The notes beneath the pieces were generated by a model that did no database searches, was not told where the DNA came from, and worked only from the letters and a program-made list of their open reading frames with translations. A stretch of DNA of 52,059 bases, from positions 1 to 52,059 of the forward strand of contig CANGIQ010000001.1 of the NCBI GenBank assembly GCA_947453965.1, given 5' to 3'. Positions 1 to 7,452 of this stretch are shown here, one piece after another; position 1 is the stretch's first letter, and each line of letters starts with the position of its first letter. A program made the position numbers and the translations under genes. Source of the stretch: Comamonadaceae bacterium. Lineage in GTDB: Bacteria > Pseudomonadota > Gammaproteobacteria > Burkholderiales > Burkholderiaceae_C.

Positions 1-1
1 G

Positions 2-406
2 CCGGTGTGCCGTTTGATGGACTACGGTAAGTTCAAGTACCAAGAGCAAAAGAAGGCTGCGGAAGCGAAGTCCAAGCAAAAGGTCATCGAGGTCAAGGAA
101 ATCAAGTTCCGTCCCGGTACCGATGATGGTGACTACAACATCAAGATGCGCAACATCAAGCGCTTCTTGGATGACGGAGATAAATGCAAGATCACGCTGC
201 GCTTTCGTGGCCGCGAGATCACGCATCAAGAAATCGGTATGGCGCTGTTGCAGCGCATCCGAGACGAGTTGGCGGACCTGATCGTGGTTGAACAGTTCCC
301 CAAGCTCGAAGGGCGTCAGATGATCATGATGATCGCGCCTGGCAAGAAGAAATCGGGTGGCGCCGCCAAACCCGCTGCAGAAGCCGCTCCGGCAGCCTCT
401 GCATAA
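2..406 (+). CDS. infC: Translation initiation factor IF-3, 3' part
   Basis: IF-3 binds the 30S subunit, prevents premature 50S joining and proofreads the start codon. The gene is cut by the window edge. The open frame runs from base 2 and begins with [13 protein letters not shown], the well-conserved junction before the C-terminal domain. The remaining 134 residues hold the whole C-terminal domain, including [12 protein letters not shown], followed by an Ala-rich tail after GKKKSGG. The ATG at base 20 and the apparent start at base 5 are internal, because the real start lies upstream. rpmI and rplT follow on the same strand, the standard infC-rpmI-rplT order. The identification is near certain; only the N-terminal domain is missing. 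Confidence 0.97.
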   Translation, partial: PVCRLMDYGKFKYQEQKKAAEAKSKQKVIEVKEIKFRPGTDDGDYNIKMRNIKRFLDDGDKCKITLRFRGREITHQEIGMALLQRIRDELADLIVVEQFPKLEGRQMIMMIAPGKKKSGGAAKPAAEAAPAASA

Positions 407-451
407 ATTGGCAGCGCAGCGTGCTGCTGCGCTTTGAAGGTAAGCAAATTC

Positions 452-504
452 GTGTCTCGGGGCTAACAAGACTGCACACCGGTGTGCAGGCGCCTCACGA
501 GCAC
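452..504 (+). promoter_or_regulatory. Structured mRNA leader before rpmI, possible L20 autoregulatory site
   Basis: The infC-rpmI gap folds into a long imperfect helix. GTG 452-454 pairs with CAC 502-504, CTCG 456-459 with CGAG 498-501, and GGGC 460-463 with GCCT 492-495, leaving T455 and CA 496-497 bulged. Inside is an asymmetric internal loop, then a perfect 18-base palindrome CTGCACACCGGTGTGCAG at 472-489. The rpmI Shine-Dalgarno follows only a few bases later. In E. coli and Bacillus, L20 represses this operon by binding a leader RNA. That this helix does the same is inferred from position and folding, not from a match to a known motif. Confidence 0.5.
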
Positions 505-522
505 AAATAAAGGAGCATCTAA

Positions 523-726
523 ATGCCCAAAATGAAGACCAAAAGCAGCGCTAAAAAGCGCTTCCGCGTTCGTCCAGGCGGTACCGTGAAACGCGGTCAA
601 GCCTTCAAACGTCACATCTTGACCAAGAAGACGACCAAGAACAAGCGCCACCTCCGCGGTGCAGTGAATGTGCATGAGACCAACATGGGTCACATGGCGC
701 AAATGCTGCCCAAGACTGGCCTGTAA
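523..726 (+). CDS. rpmI: 50S ribosomal protein L35
   Basis: Small basic protein of the large ribosomal subunit. The 67-residue product has the standard L35 length and signature: [16 protein letters not shown] at the start, the basic [19 protein letters not shown] core, and a short acidic-poor tail. The ATG at 523 is preceded by AAAGGAG with good spacing. It lies between infC and rplT, 26 bases before rplT, and is surely co-transcribed with it. The structured leader just upstream probably sets its translation. Identification is secure. Confidence 0.98.
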   Translation: MPKMKTKSSAKKRFRVRPGGTVKRGQAFKRHILTKKTTKNKRHLRGAVNVHETNMGHMAQMLPKTGL

Positions 727-752
727 TTCACTGACGAACAAGGAGAAAAAAT

Positions 753-1112
753 ATGCCTCGCGTTAAACGTGGTGTTACGGCCCGTGCCCGTCACAAAAAA
801 GTTCTGGCTTTAGCCAAAGGTTTCCGCGGCCGCCGCGGTAATGTCTTCCGCATCGCTAAACAAGCGGTGATGAAAGCCGGTCAATATGCTTACCGCGACC
901 GCCGCACGAAAAAGCGCGTGTTCCGTCAGCTGTGGATCGCGCGTATCAATGCCGCTGCACGTCAGTGCGGTCTGACATACAGCCAATTTGCCAACGGCCT
1001 GAAAAAGGCAGCGATTGAAATCGACCGCAAGATGTTGGCCGATCTGGCCGTTCACGACATGGCTGCTTTCACCAGCATCGTGAATCAAGTCAAAGCCAAA
1101 TTGGCCGCTTGA
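753..1112 (+). CDS. rplT: 50S ribosomal protein L20
   Basis: L20 is an early assembly protein of the 50S subunit and, in several bacteria, the translational repressor of its own operon. The 119-residue product matches the family length. It shows the basic N-terminal extension [16 protein letters not shown], the [30 protein letters not shown] segment that threads into 23S rRNA, and the globular [16 protein letters not shown] domain. An AAGGAG ribosome-binding site precedes ATG 753. The gene is followed by a strong terminator hairpin at 1139-1180, which separates the ribosomal-protein genes from pheST. Confidence 0.98.
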   Translation: MPRVKRGVTARARHKKVLALAKGFRGRRGNVFRIAKQAVMKAGQYAYRDRRTKKRVFRQLWIARINAAARQCGLTYSQFANGLKKAAIEIDRKMLADLAVHDMAAFTSIVNQVKAKLAA

Positions 1113-1138
1113 TCGTCGAGGGTTAACCACCCACGAGC

Positions 1139-1180
1139 AAAGGGGTTGGGGCTAAACAGCTTCAATCCCTTTTTTGTTTT
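1139..1180 (+). terminator. Intrinsic terminator or attenuator between rplT and pheS
   Basis: Bases 1139-1153 pair with 1158-1172 over 15 positions, including three G-U pairs, around an AAAC loop. Six T (1170-1175), a G and four T follow. This is a textbook intrinsic terminator lying 27 bases after the rplT stop and ending about 20 bases before pheS. It may end the ribosomal-protein transcript, or act as a partial terminator that sets how much pheST message is made. Confidence 0.85.
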
Positions 1181-1199
1181 CTCCTCTCCCCAAATTCTT

Positions 1200-2252
1200 A
1201 TGAACGAGTTGGACTCTCTGGTCGCCAGTGCCCAGGCCCTGTTTGCGCAAAGCACCACACCGGCTGATCTTGAAAACGCCAAAGCCCAGTTCCTGGGCAA
1301 GTCAGGCCGCATCACCGAAATGATGAAGGGCATGGCCGCTTTGAGCGTCGAAGAAAAAAAGTCGACCGGTGCTGCCATCAACGTGGCCAAACAAGCGATT
1401 GAAGTCGCACTCACGGCTCGACGCCAAGCCTTGGCCGATGCCGAACTCGAGACCCAACTCAAAGCCGAAGCCCTGGATGTGACCTTGCCCGGTCGCGCCC
1501 GCATGGCCGGCGGTTTGCACCCTGTGACCATCACACTCGAACGTGTGGAAGCCATTTTTGGTTCCATGGGGTTTGAAGTGGCCCAAGGCCCAGAGATTGA
1601 AACCGACTGGTTCAACTTCACCGCGCTCAACACGCCCGAAGACCACCCCGCACGCTCCATGCATGACACCTTCTATGTGGAAGGCGGTAGCGCCGAAGCG
1701 CCGAACTTGCTGCGCACCCACACCAGCCCCATGCAAGTGCGCCACGCCGTGCAACACGTCAAGCGCTACCAAGCGCGTTTGGATGCCGGTCAAGGCATGC
1801 CCGAAATTCGCGTCATCGCCCCAGGCCGCACCTACCGTGTGGACAGCGATGCCACGCATTCGCCCATGTTCCACCAATGCGAAGGCTTGTGGATTGGCGA
1901 GAACGTGAGCTTCAAAGACCTCAAAGTCGTCATCACCGATTTCTGCCGCACGTATTTTGAGAGCGACGACTTGGTGCTGCGCTTTAGACCCAGCTTCTTC
2001 CCCTTCACCGAGCCCAGCGCGGAGATTGACATTCAGTTCCAAAGCGGCGCTTTGGCAGGCCGTTGGCTCGAAGTGGGTGGCTCAGGCCAAGTGCACCCGA
2101 ACGTGGTGCGCAACATGGGGCTCGACCCCGAGCGTTATATCGGCTTTGCCTTTGGCATGGGCATGGACCGTTTCACCATGCTGCGTTACGGCGTGAACGA
2201 CTTGCGCTTGTTCTTTGATGGCGACATTCGCTTCTTGAGCCAGTTCCAATAA
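1200..2252 (+). CDS. pheS: Phenylalanyl-tRNA synthetase alpha subunit
   Basis: Class II aminoacyl-tRNA synthetase subunit that carries the catalytic site and charges tRNA-Phe as an alpha2-beta2 enzyme with PheT. From ATG 1200 the product is 350 residues, the usual length. It has the N-terminal coiled-coil arm (about 1-90), motif 1 around [12 protein letters not shown], motif 2 around [11 protein letters not shown], and motif 3 [17 protein letters not shown] near the C-terminus. The frame stays open upstream to a TTG at 1146, but those residues are encoded by the terminator hairpin and its T tract, so ATG 1200 is preferred. pheT follows 24 bases downstream. Confidence 0.97.
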   Translation: MNELDSLVASAQALFAQSTTPADLENAKAQFLGKSGRITEMMKGMAALSVEEKKSTGAAINVAKQAIEVALTARRQALADAELETQLKAEALDVTLPGRARMAGGLHPVTITLERVEAIFGSMGFEVAQGPEIETDWFNFTALNTPEDHPARSMHDTFYVEGGSAEAPNLLRTHTSPMQVRHAVQHVKRYQARLDAGQGMPEIRVIAPGRTYRVDSDATHSPMFHQCEGLWIGENVSFKDLKVVITDFCRTYFESDDLVLRFRPSFFPFTEPSAEIDIQFQSGALAGRWLEVGGSGQVHPNVVRNMGLDPERYIGFAFGMGMDRFTMLRYGVNDLRLFFDGDIRFLSQFQ

Positions 2253-2276
2253 CTTCACGCACACACGAGATTCATC

Positions 2277-4724
2277 ATGCAATTCCCCGAATCCTGGTTG
2301 CGCGAATTCTGCAACCCTTCACTCAGCACTCAAGCGCTGGCCGACACCTTGACCATGGCCGGTTTGGAAGTGGAAGAACTTCAACCCGTGGCGCCGCCTT
2401 TCACCGGCATCGTCGTCGGTGAAATCAAAGAAGCGGTGCAGCACCCCGATGCAGACCGCTTGCGCGTGTGCCAAGTGGACGTGGGACAGGGCGCCTTGCT
2501 CAACATCGTGTGCGGTGCACCCAATGCACGCGTCGGCATCAAAATTCCTTGTGCCATGGTGGGCGCAGAGCTGCCACCCGGTGAAGACGGCAAGCCTTTC
2601 AAAATCAAAGTCGGCAAGCTGCGTGGCGTGGAAAGCCAAGGCATGTTGTGCTCGGCCAAAGAGCTGCAAATCGCTGACGACCATGGCGGTTTGTTGGAGC
2701 TGCCCGCTGATGCGCCGTTGGGCCAAAACATCCGCGAGTACCTGAACCTCGACGACACCCTGATGACGTTGAAACTCACGCCCAACTTGGCGCATTGCTT
2801 GAGCGTGTACGGCATTGCGCGTGAAGTGTCGGCCCTCACAGGCGCACCATTGAAGGCACCAACATTCCCCGCTGTGGCTGCGACCAACCAAGACACCCTG
2901 GCTGTGAAAATCAGCGCGCCTGATTTGTGTGGCCGTTTCTCAGGTCGTGTGGTGCGTGGCGTGAACACCAAAGCGCAAACCCCCGCCTGGATGGTGAACC
3001 ACTTGGCCCGTTGCGGCCAACGCAGTGTGAGCCCCTTGGTCGATATTTCGAACTATGTGATGTTCGAGCTGGGCCGTCCATCGCACATCTTCGACCTCGA
3101 CAAAATTCAAGGTGGCTTGGAGGTGCGCTGGGGCAAAGCAGGCGAGCAGCTCAAGCTATTGAATGGCAACACCGTGACGGTGGACGAAAAAGTGGGCGTC
3201 ATCGCTGATGCACACCAAGTCGAGTCCCTCGCAGGCATCATGGGCGGTGACGCCACGGCCGTGAGCGACGACACGCAAAACATTTACATCGAAGCCGCCT
3301 TCTGGTGGCCCTCTGCTATTGCAGGCCGCTCACGCCGCTTCAACTTCAGCACCGATGCGGGCCACCGCTTTGAGCGTGGCGTCGATCCTGAGCTGACGGT
3401 GGAACACATCGAGCGCATCACCCAATTGGTGATTGACATTTGTGGCACACCCAACACCACGGTGGGCCCGATTGACGACCAACGCGTGAACATGCCCGTG
3501 GCCAAGCCTGTCACGTTGCGCGTGGCACGTGCCGAAAAAGTCATTGGCATGCCACTGACCCAACAGCGCGTGGCGGATGCTTTGCGTGGTTTGGGCTTGC
3601 CAGTCACTGAAGCGCAGGGTGATGCCACCTCCAGTGGCGGGACTGTCACCGTCCAGCCTCCATCCTTCCGTTTCGATTTGCAAATCGAAGAAGACCTGAT
3701 CGAAGAAGTGGCGCGCATGGTGGGTTACAACAACCTGCCGACCACACCACCTTTGGCGCCCATCACGGCCAGCGTGTGCCAAGAAGCACAACGCAGCCCA
3801 CACGCCGTGCGCCACCACTTGGCCGCCTTGGGCTACCAAGAAACCATCAACTACAGCTTTGTGGACGAGCGCTGGGAACACGAGTTGGCAGGCAATGCCA
3901 ACCCGATCAAACTGCTCAACCCCATCGCCAGCCAAATGAGCGTGATGCGCTCCACCTTGTTGGGCTCTTTGCTCAACGTGGTGAAGTTCAACGTAGACCG
4001 CAAAGCCTCACGCGTGCGCGTGTTTGAAATTGGCCGCGTGTTCCACAAAGACGCCTCGGTGCAAAACACCGATACCACCGTGCAAGGCTTCGATCAGCCC
4101 ATGCATGTGGCAGGCATGGCCTTTGGCAGCGCTGCACCTTTGCAATGGGGCACCAAAGAACAAGCCGCAGACTTCTTTGACGTCAAAGCCGATGTGGAGG
4201 CCTTGTTGGCCCCCGCTGTGCCGCAGTTTGAGCTAGCCGAGCATCCAGCCATGCACCCCGGCCGCTGCGCCAAGGTCTTGGTCAATGGCCAGGCCGTGGG
4301 TCATGTGGGCGAGTTGCACCCACGCTGGCGTCAAGGCTGGGACTTGGCCCAAGCCCCCGTGATGTTCGAGCTCTCACTGGATGCTGTGTTGCACCGTGAC
4401 ATTGCGAAGTCCACCGGCGTGGCCAAGTTCCCGAATGTGGAGCGTGACATTGCGGTCATCGTCAAAGACAGCGTCACACACGCCCAATTGATGGCTGCCG
4501 TGCATGCTGCCAAAACACAAGGCTTGTTGCGCAGCGCCGTGTTGTTTGATGTGTACCGTCCCAAGGCCGAGTCTGCCGCCATGGCGATGGACGAGAAAAG
4601 CTTGGCCGTGCGCCTGACCCTCAACAGCGACGAAGCCACCCTGAACGAGGCGCAAATCGATGGTGTGGTGCAAGCTGTGGTCGCCGAGTTGACTGCCCAA
4701 GTGTCTGCGCGTTTGCGCACTTGA
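2277..4724 (+). CDS. pheT: Phenylalanyl-tRNA synthetase beta subunit
   Basis: Structural, editing and tRNA-binding partner of PheS. The 815-residue product has the bacterial PheT domain order. First comes an N-terminal fold and EMAP-like tRNA-binding domain with HPDADRLRVCQVDVG (about 40-150). Next are the B3/B4 editing domain (about 210-390), including GRFSGRVVRGV, and the B5 domain (about 400-480). A catalytic-like domain precedes a C-terminal ferredoxin-like anticodon-binding domain starting at FPNVERDIAVIV. It lies 24 bases after pheS, so the two form an operon. ihfA follows 26 bases later, as in many proteobacteria where IHF alpha is co-transcribed with pheST. Confidence 0.97.
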   Translation: MQFPESWLREFCNPSLSTQALADTLTMAGLEVEELQPVAPPFTGIVVGEIKEAVQHPDADRLRVCQVDVGQGALLNIVCGAPNARVGIKIPCAMVGAELPPGEDGKPFKIKVGKLRGVESQGMLCSAKELQIADDHGGLLELPADAPLGQNIREYLNLDDTLMTLKLTPNLAHCLSVYGIAREVSALTGAPLKAPTFPAVAATNQDTLAVKISAPDLCGRFSGRVVRGVNTKAQTPAWMVNHLARCGQRSVSPLVDISNYVMFELGRPSHIFDLDKIQGGLEVRWGKAGEQLKLLNGNTVTVDEKVGVIADAHQVESLAGIMGGDATAVSDDTQNIYIEAAFWWPSAIAGRSRRFNFSTDAGHRFERGVDPELTVEHIERITQLVIDICGTPNTTVGPIDDQRVNMPVAKPVTLRVARAEKVIGMPLTQQRVADALRGLGLPVTEAQGDATSSGGTVTVQPPSFRFDLQIEEDLIEEVARMVGYNNLPTTPPLAPITASVCQEAQRSPHAVRHHLAALGYQETINYSFVDERWEHELAGNANPIKLLNPIASQMSVMRSTLLGSLLNVVKFNVDRKASRVRVFEIGRVFHKDASVQNTDTTVQGFDQPMHVAGMAFGSAAPLQWGTKEQAADFFDVKADVEALLAPAVPQFELAEHPAMHPGRCAKVLVNGQAVGHVGELHPRWRQGWDLAQAPVMFELSLDAVLHRDIAKSTGVAKFPNVERDIAVIVKDSVTHAQLMAAVHAAKTQGLLRSAVLFDVYRPKAESAAMAMDEKSLAVRLTLNSDEATLNEAQIDGVVQAVVAELTAQVSARLRT

Positions 4725-4750
4725 TGTTCACACGTTAAAAAGAGAACCGT

Positions 4751-5086
4751 ATGGAACTTTCTTTTGAGAGCTTAGAGACACCCGCGCTGACCAAGGCGCA
4801 GTTGGCCGATTTGTTGTTTGAACAAATCGGTTTGAACAAGCGCGAGTCCAAAGACATGATTGATGCCTTCTTTGACCTGATTGCACAAAGCTTGGTCAAT
4901 GGCACCGACGTGAAAATCTCCAGCTTTGGCAATTTTCAAATTCGCACCAAAGCACCACGGCCAGGGCGTAATCCACGCACTGGAGAATCCATCCCGATTG
5001 AGGCCCGGCGCGCAGTGACGTTTCATGCGAGCCACAAACTTAAAGAACAGATACAAGGTGACAGTAACGCCAAAGTTGACGTCTAA
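4751..5086 (+). CDS. ihfA: Integration host factor alpha subunit
   Basis: DNA-bending nucleoid protein that works as a heterodimer with IHF beta in transcription, replication and recombination. The 111-residue product shows the HU/IHF fold. The helical N-terminal half contains LTKAQLADLLFEQIGLNKRE. VKISSFGNFQIR precedes the beta arms, and PGRNPRTGE carries the proline that intercalates in DNA. The N-terminus is about 10 residues longer than in E. coli IhfA. Position directly after pheT supports the alpha rather than beta subunit. A strong terminator follows six bases after the stop. Confidence 0.95.
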   Translation: MELSFESLETPALTKAQLADLLFEQIGLNKRESKDMIDAFFDLIAQSLVNGTDVKISSFGNFQIRTKAPRPGRNPRTGESIPIEARRAVTFHASHKLKEQIQGDSNAKVDV

Positions 5087-5091
5087 CCCCC

Positions 5092-5118
5092 AAGAGGCCA
5101 TCCAGGCCTCTTTTTTTT
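5092..5118 (+). terminator. Intrinsic terminator after ihfA
   Basis: AAGAGGCC at 5092-5099 pairs with GGCCTCTT at 5105-5112 around the loop ATCCA, and the T run continues to 5118. It ends the pheST-ihfA transcript just before the MerR gene. Confidence 0.93.
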
Positions 5119-5198
5119 GCTCAAAACGATGTCAAGATGTGATGTAAGGCTGATCTTCGTGTAACCTCTGCGGTCCCGTTTACAAGCCTCTGATTTGC

Positions 5199-5666
5199 AT
5201 GGAGAAATCCGTCCTTCCTCCCATTCCAGCCAAACGCTACTTCACCATCGGTGAGGTGAGCGATTTGTGCGGTGTCAAGCCGCACGTGCTGCGCTATTGG
5301 GAGCAGGAATTCACGCAGCTGCGTCCCATGAAACGTCGCGGCAACCGACGCTATTACCAACACCATGAGGTGTTGATGATTCGCCGCATTCGCGACTTGT
5401 TGTATGACCAAGGCTTCACCATCAGCGGTGCGCGTAACAAGCTGCAAGAGTTGGTGCAGTCCGAGCGTGATCGCCGCCGTGCAGCGGGTGACGCACTGAT
5501 TGACATTGATCTGCCCGATGAAGATGGCGTGGAGTCTGATTTGCAAGACGATGCACAGGCTGTTGCTGATACGTCGTTGCTGTCTTTGGAAGCCAGCGGT
5601 AGTAGCTTGGATCTGCTTCGCAAAGAACTTTTGCAAATTCGCGATCTGCTCTCTGAGTCGCGTTGA
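5199..5666 (+). CDS. MerR-family transcriptional regulator
   Basis: The 155-residue protein has a MerR winged helix-turn-helix at about 12-80: YFTIGEVSDLCGVKPHVLRYWEQEF, then RRGNRRYYQHHEVLMIRRIRDLLYDQGFTI. A helical dimerisation region rich in charged residues follows and ends in LLRKELLQIRDLL. No metal-binding cysteine pattern is present in the C-terminal part, so it is not a classical mercury or copper sensor. Small MerR proteins at this place beside ihfA are common in betaproteobacteria, but the ligand and targets are unknown to me. It lies after a strong terminator, so it likely has its own promoter. No good ribosome-binding site precedes ATG 5199. Confidence 0.88.
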   Translation: MEKSVLPPIPAKRYFTIGEVSDLCGVKPHVLRYWEQEFTQLRPMKRRGNRRYYQHHEVLMIRRIRDLLYDQGFTISGARNKLQELVQSERDRRRAAGDALIDIDLPDEDGVESDLQDDAQAVADTSLLSLEASGSSLDLLRKELLQIRDLLSESR

Positions 5667-5673
5667 AGCGCGC

Positions 5674-5679
5674 TATAAT
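5674..5679 (+). promoter_or_regulatory. -10 element of the tRNA-Pro promoter
   Basis: A perfect TATAAT lies 12 bases before the tRNA 5' end and just after the MerR stop codon. No strong -35 box is visible, because the region around 5651-5656 (CTCTGA) is a poor match. The position fits initiation a few bases before the mature tRNA. Confidence 0.7.
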
Positions 5680-5691
5680 CTTGAGCTTCAT

Positions 5692-5768
5692 CGGCGTGTA
5701 GCGCAGCCTGGTAGCGCACTTGCATGGGGTGCAAGGGGTCGCGAGTTCGAATCCCGCCACGCCGACCA
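5692..5768 (+). tRNA. tRNA-Pro (anticodon GGG)
   Basis: The 77-base cloverleaf has the acceptor stem CGGCGTG/CACGCCG, a D arm with GCGC/GCGC, the anticodon stem CTTGC/GCAAG around the loop ATGGGGT (anticodon GGG at 5726-5728), a T loop TTCGAAT, and an encoded CCA at 5766-5768. The T stem GCGAG/CCCGC contains one A-C mismatch. The GGG anticodon reads CCC and CCU proline codons. It has its own -10 element and a strong terminator, so it is a stand-alone transcript. Confidence 0.97.
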
Positions 5769-5776
5769 AAACGACC

Positions 5777-5815
5777 AAGGGCCAGCAGTTCATCTGCTGG
5801 CCCTTTTGTCTTTTT
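5777..5815 (+). terminator. Intrinsic terminator after tRNA-Pro
   Basis: A 12-bp perfect stem, AAGGGCCAGCAG (5777-5788) with CTGCTGGCCCTT (5794-5805), encloses the loop TTCAT and is followed by TTGTCTTTTT. It ends the tRNA transcript. Confidence 0.95.
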
Positions 5816-5921
5816 AGAAGTTTCAGTGGCTTTGGTGGGGCCCGCCTTTCCTGAGCTTCACTTAGGAAGAAGATCGCTCTGCTGTAGGCATACCGGGTAC
5901 ACAACCAACGGCACGGGGCTA

Positions 5922-6554
5922 TTACTCTAACGCCATCCCTTTGATGAACAAGTCCACGACCTGACGGGCGTGCCGATTGACGGCCTGAGTCGAAGGCGGC
6001 CTGCCGATGGTGCTCAGGTGGGTGGGATTGAACACCAACATGTCGTGAAATAACGTCGCTGAGAGCATCGGATCGGCGTTTCGCAACTCGCCGGTTTGCT
6101 GGCACTGTGCGATGAAGCCGGCAATTCGCAGGCGAGATTGCTGGGGACCATCGTCAAACCATGTTTGCCCGAGTCCCGGAAAACGGCCAGACTCGGCCAG
6201 CACCAAGCGCTGAAATGCGATGTGCTTGTCCAGCATCAACGATTTGAGTAGCGTCGTGCCCAGTAGCGTCAAGCCCGTGCGCGCATCTTTGCCGGACAGG
6301 TTTACTTTTTTGAAATTGCGCAGGAACAACTCGCACAGGCTTTCAATCACGGCTCGGAACAGCCCCTCTTTGTTGCCAAAGTAGCTGTAAACATTGGTTT
6401 TGGATCCACCGACGGTCAGGACGATGTCATCAACGCTAACCCCATCGAATCCATTTGCCAGAAACTTTTCGGTGGCCACCTGCAGAATTTGCGCTTTGCG
6501 CTCCGTGCCCCGGCGTGTCATCCGGGGTTGAGAGGGGCCTGGCTTCGTGGTCAT
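5922..6554 (-). CDS. TetR-family transcriptional regulator
   Basis: The 210-residue repressor-type protein has a TetR DNA-binding domain at about 15-65, with ILQVATEKFLANGFDGVSVDDI, then GGSKTNVYSYFGNKEGLFRAVIE as the recognition helix region. A longer helical ligand-binding domain of the AefR-like kind follows. Its ATG overlaps the TGA of the dioxygenase gene by four bases (ATGA), so it is translationally coupled as the last gene of the lyase-ligase-dioxygenase operon. The likely target is the palindrome at 10048-10065 in the divergent promoter region about 3.5 kb away. The inducer is probably an aromatic substrate or CoA thioester of the pathway, which is inference. Confidence 0.9.
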   Translation of the reverse strand: MTTKPGPSQPRMTRRGTERKAQILQVATEKFLANGFDGVSVDDIVLTVGGSKTNVYSYFGNKEGLFRAVIESLCELFLRNFKKVNLSGKDARTGLTLLGTTLLKSLMLDKHIAFQRLVLAESGRFPGLGQTWFDDGPQQSRLRIAGFIAQCQQTGELRNADPMLSATLFHDMLVFNPTHLSTIGRPPSTQAVNRHARQVVDLFIKGMALE

Positions 6555-7450
6555 TTGATGGGGTCCGTCATGACAAAGTTGTAGTCCAGTGTATAAAAGT
6601 CTCGTGTCATTGTTTGACCATCGGGCGCTTTGCCGGGGGCTTGATGGACAAAGTCGGCAATCAAAGAGGGGCGCACACCAAAAACAGCATCGCCATCTAA
6701 GTTCTTGCTGTTTTTATCGAAGATGTGTGTGACCAAAGGGCGTTGACCTGGCGCTTGAATTCGGAAGTGCAAATGGGCTGGACGCCAGCTGCGCCCCGTC
6801 GTTGCTTTGAGCATTTGAATGGCTGTGCCATCCTGAGGGACGGGATAGTCAACAGGCAAAACAGACCAAAAGCTATAGCGTCCATCGGCTCCCGTCGTCA
6901 ATGCAGCACGCGCCCACGCGCCTTTTTCTTCAAAATCATCTTGCACGTCATAAAGGCCTCGATCGTCAGAGTGCCAGACATCGATCACAGCGTTGGCCAC
7001 AGGTTTGCCATGGATGTCCAGTACTTGGCCTTGTGCATGCATGGGCGTTCCGGCCGCGCCACCGCTGATGTTTGCGCCCATTGGAAATTGGGGCGCATCT
7101 TCCATCAAAAACGGGCCCACAAGGGTAGGCTCCGTTGCGTGCGCAGGGCGAGGGTAATCTTGCGTAATCGTCAGCATGGAGAGGCCCAGTGCATCCGAAA
7201 AAATCATGAACTCATTACGACCCGGTGAGCACCACTTGCCGGTTTCTTCTAAGAAGCTCATGGTGAATGCCCATTCTTCTGCCGTGAGTTTGACCTCTTT
7301 GGCAAAGCCATGAATGTGTTTGATCAACGACAGCATGAGTTCACGCAAGCGGGGATTGGGCGTGTCTCCATAACGCTTGAGAACCTCTTCCGTGATCAAT
7401 TCCAATGCGTCGTAATTGTTTTCAATGCTTTTGCTTGTTGAGTTGCTCAT
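6551..7450 (-). CDS. Intradiol ring-cleavage dioxygenase (catechol or hydroxyquinol 1,2-dioxygenase type)
   Basis: Non-haem Fe(III) enzyme that opens a dihydroxylated or trihydroxylated aromatic ring between its hydroxyl groups. ATG 7450 is chosen because AAGGAA lies just upstream and the CoA ligase ends two bases before; an in-frame upstream extension overlaps the ligase and is rejected. The 299-residue product has the helical N-terminal linker domain (about 25-100) and a beta-sandwich catalytic domain. The four iron ligands are Y167 (RGLYDVQ), Y202 (DYPVP), H226 and H228 (RPAHLHFRI), with spacing matching catechol 1,2-dioxygenases. The general sequence looks closest to hydroxyquinol 1,2-dioxygenases, but the substrate cannot be fixed by eye. 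It is part of an operon with the ligase, lyase and TetR genes. Confidence 0.92.
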   Translation of the reverse strand: MSNSTSKSIENNYDALELITEEVLKRYGDTPNPRLRELMLSLIKHIHGFAKEVKLTAEEWAFTMSFLEETGKWCSPGRNEFMIFSDALGLSMLTITQDYPRPAHATEPTLVGPFLMEDAPQFPMGANISGGAAGTPMHAQGQVLDIHGKPVANAVIDVWHSDDRGLYDVQDDFEEKGAWARAALTTGADGRYSFWSVLPVDYPVPQDGTAIQMLKATTGRSWRPAHLHFRIQAPGQRPLVTHIFDKNSKNLDGDAVFGVRPSLIADFVHQAPGKAPDGQTMTRDFYTLDYNFVMTDPIK

Positions 7451-7452
7451 GA

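Noticed and set aside
1146-1199. PheM-like leader peptide controlling pheST
   Set aside because: The Phe codons come after the terminator stem instead of before it, and they are mostly the T tract itself. No ribosome-binding site precedes the TTG at 1146.
5848-5868. Hairpin TTCCTGAG/CTTAGGAA after the TetR gene as a terminator
   Set aside because: The stem is short with a mismatch and there is no T run on the minus strand, so it is not supported as a terminator.
5692-5921. tRNA-Pro as an attachment site for the catabolic island that follows
   Set aside because: No integrase and no repeat of the tRNA 3' end was found downstream; the tRNA has its own terminator and the neighbouring genes look like ordinary chromosome.
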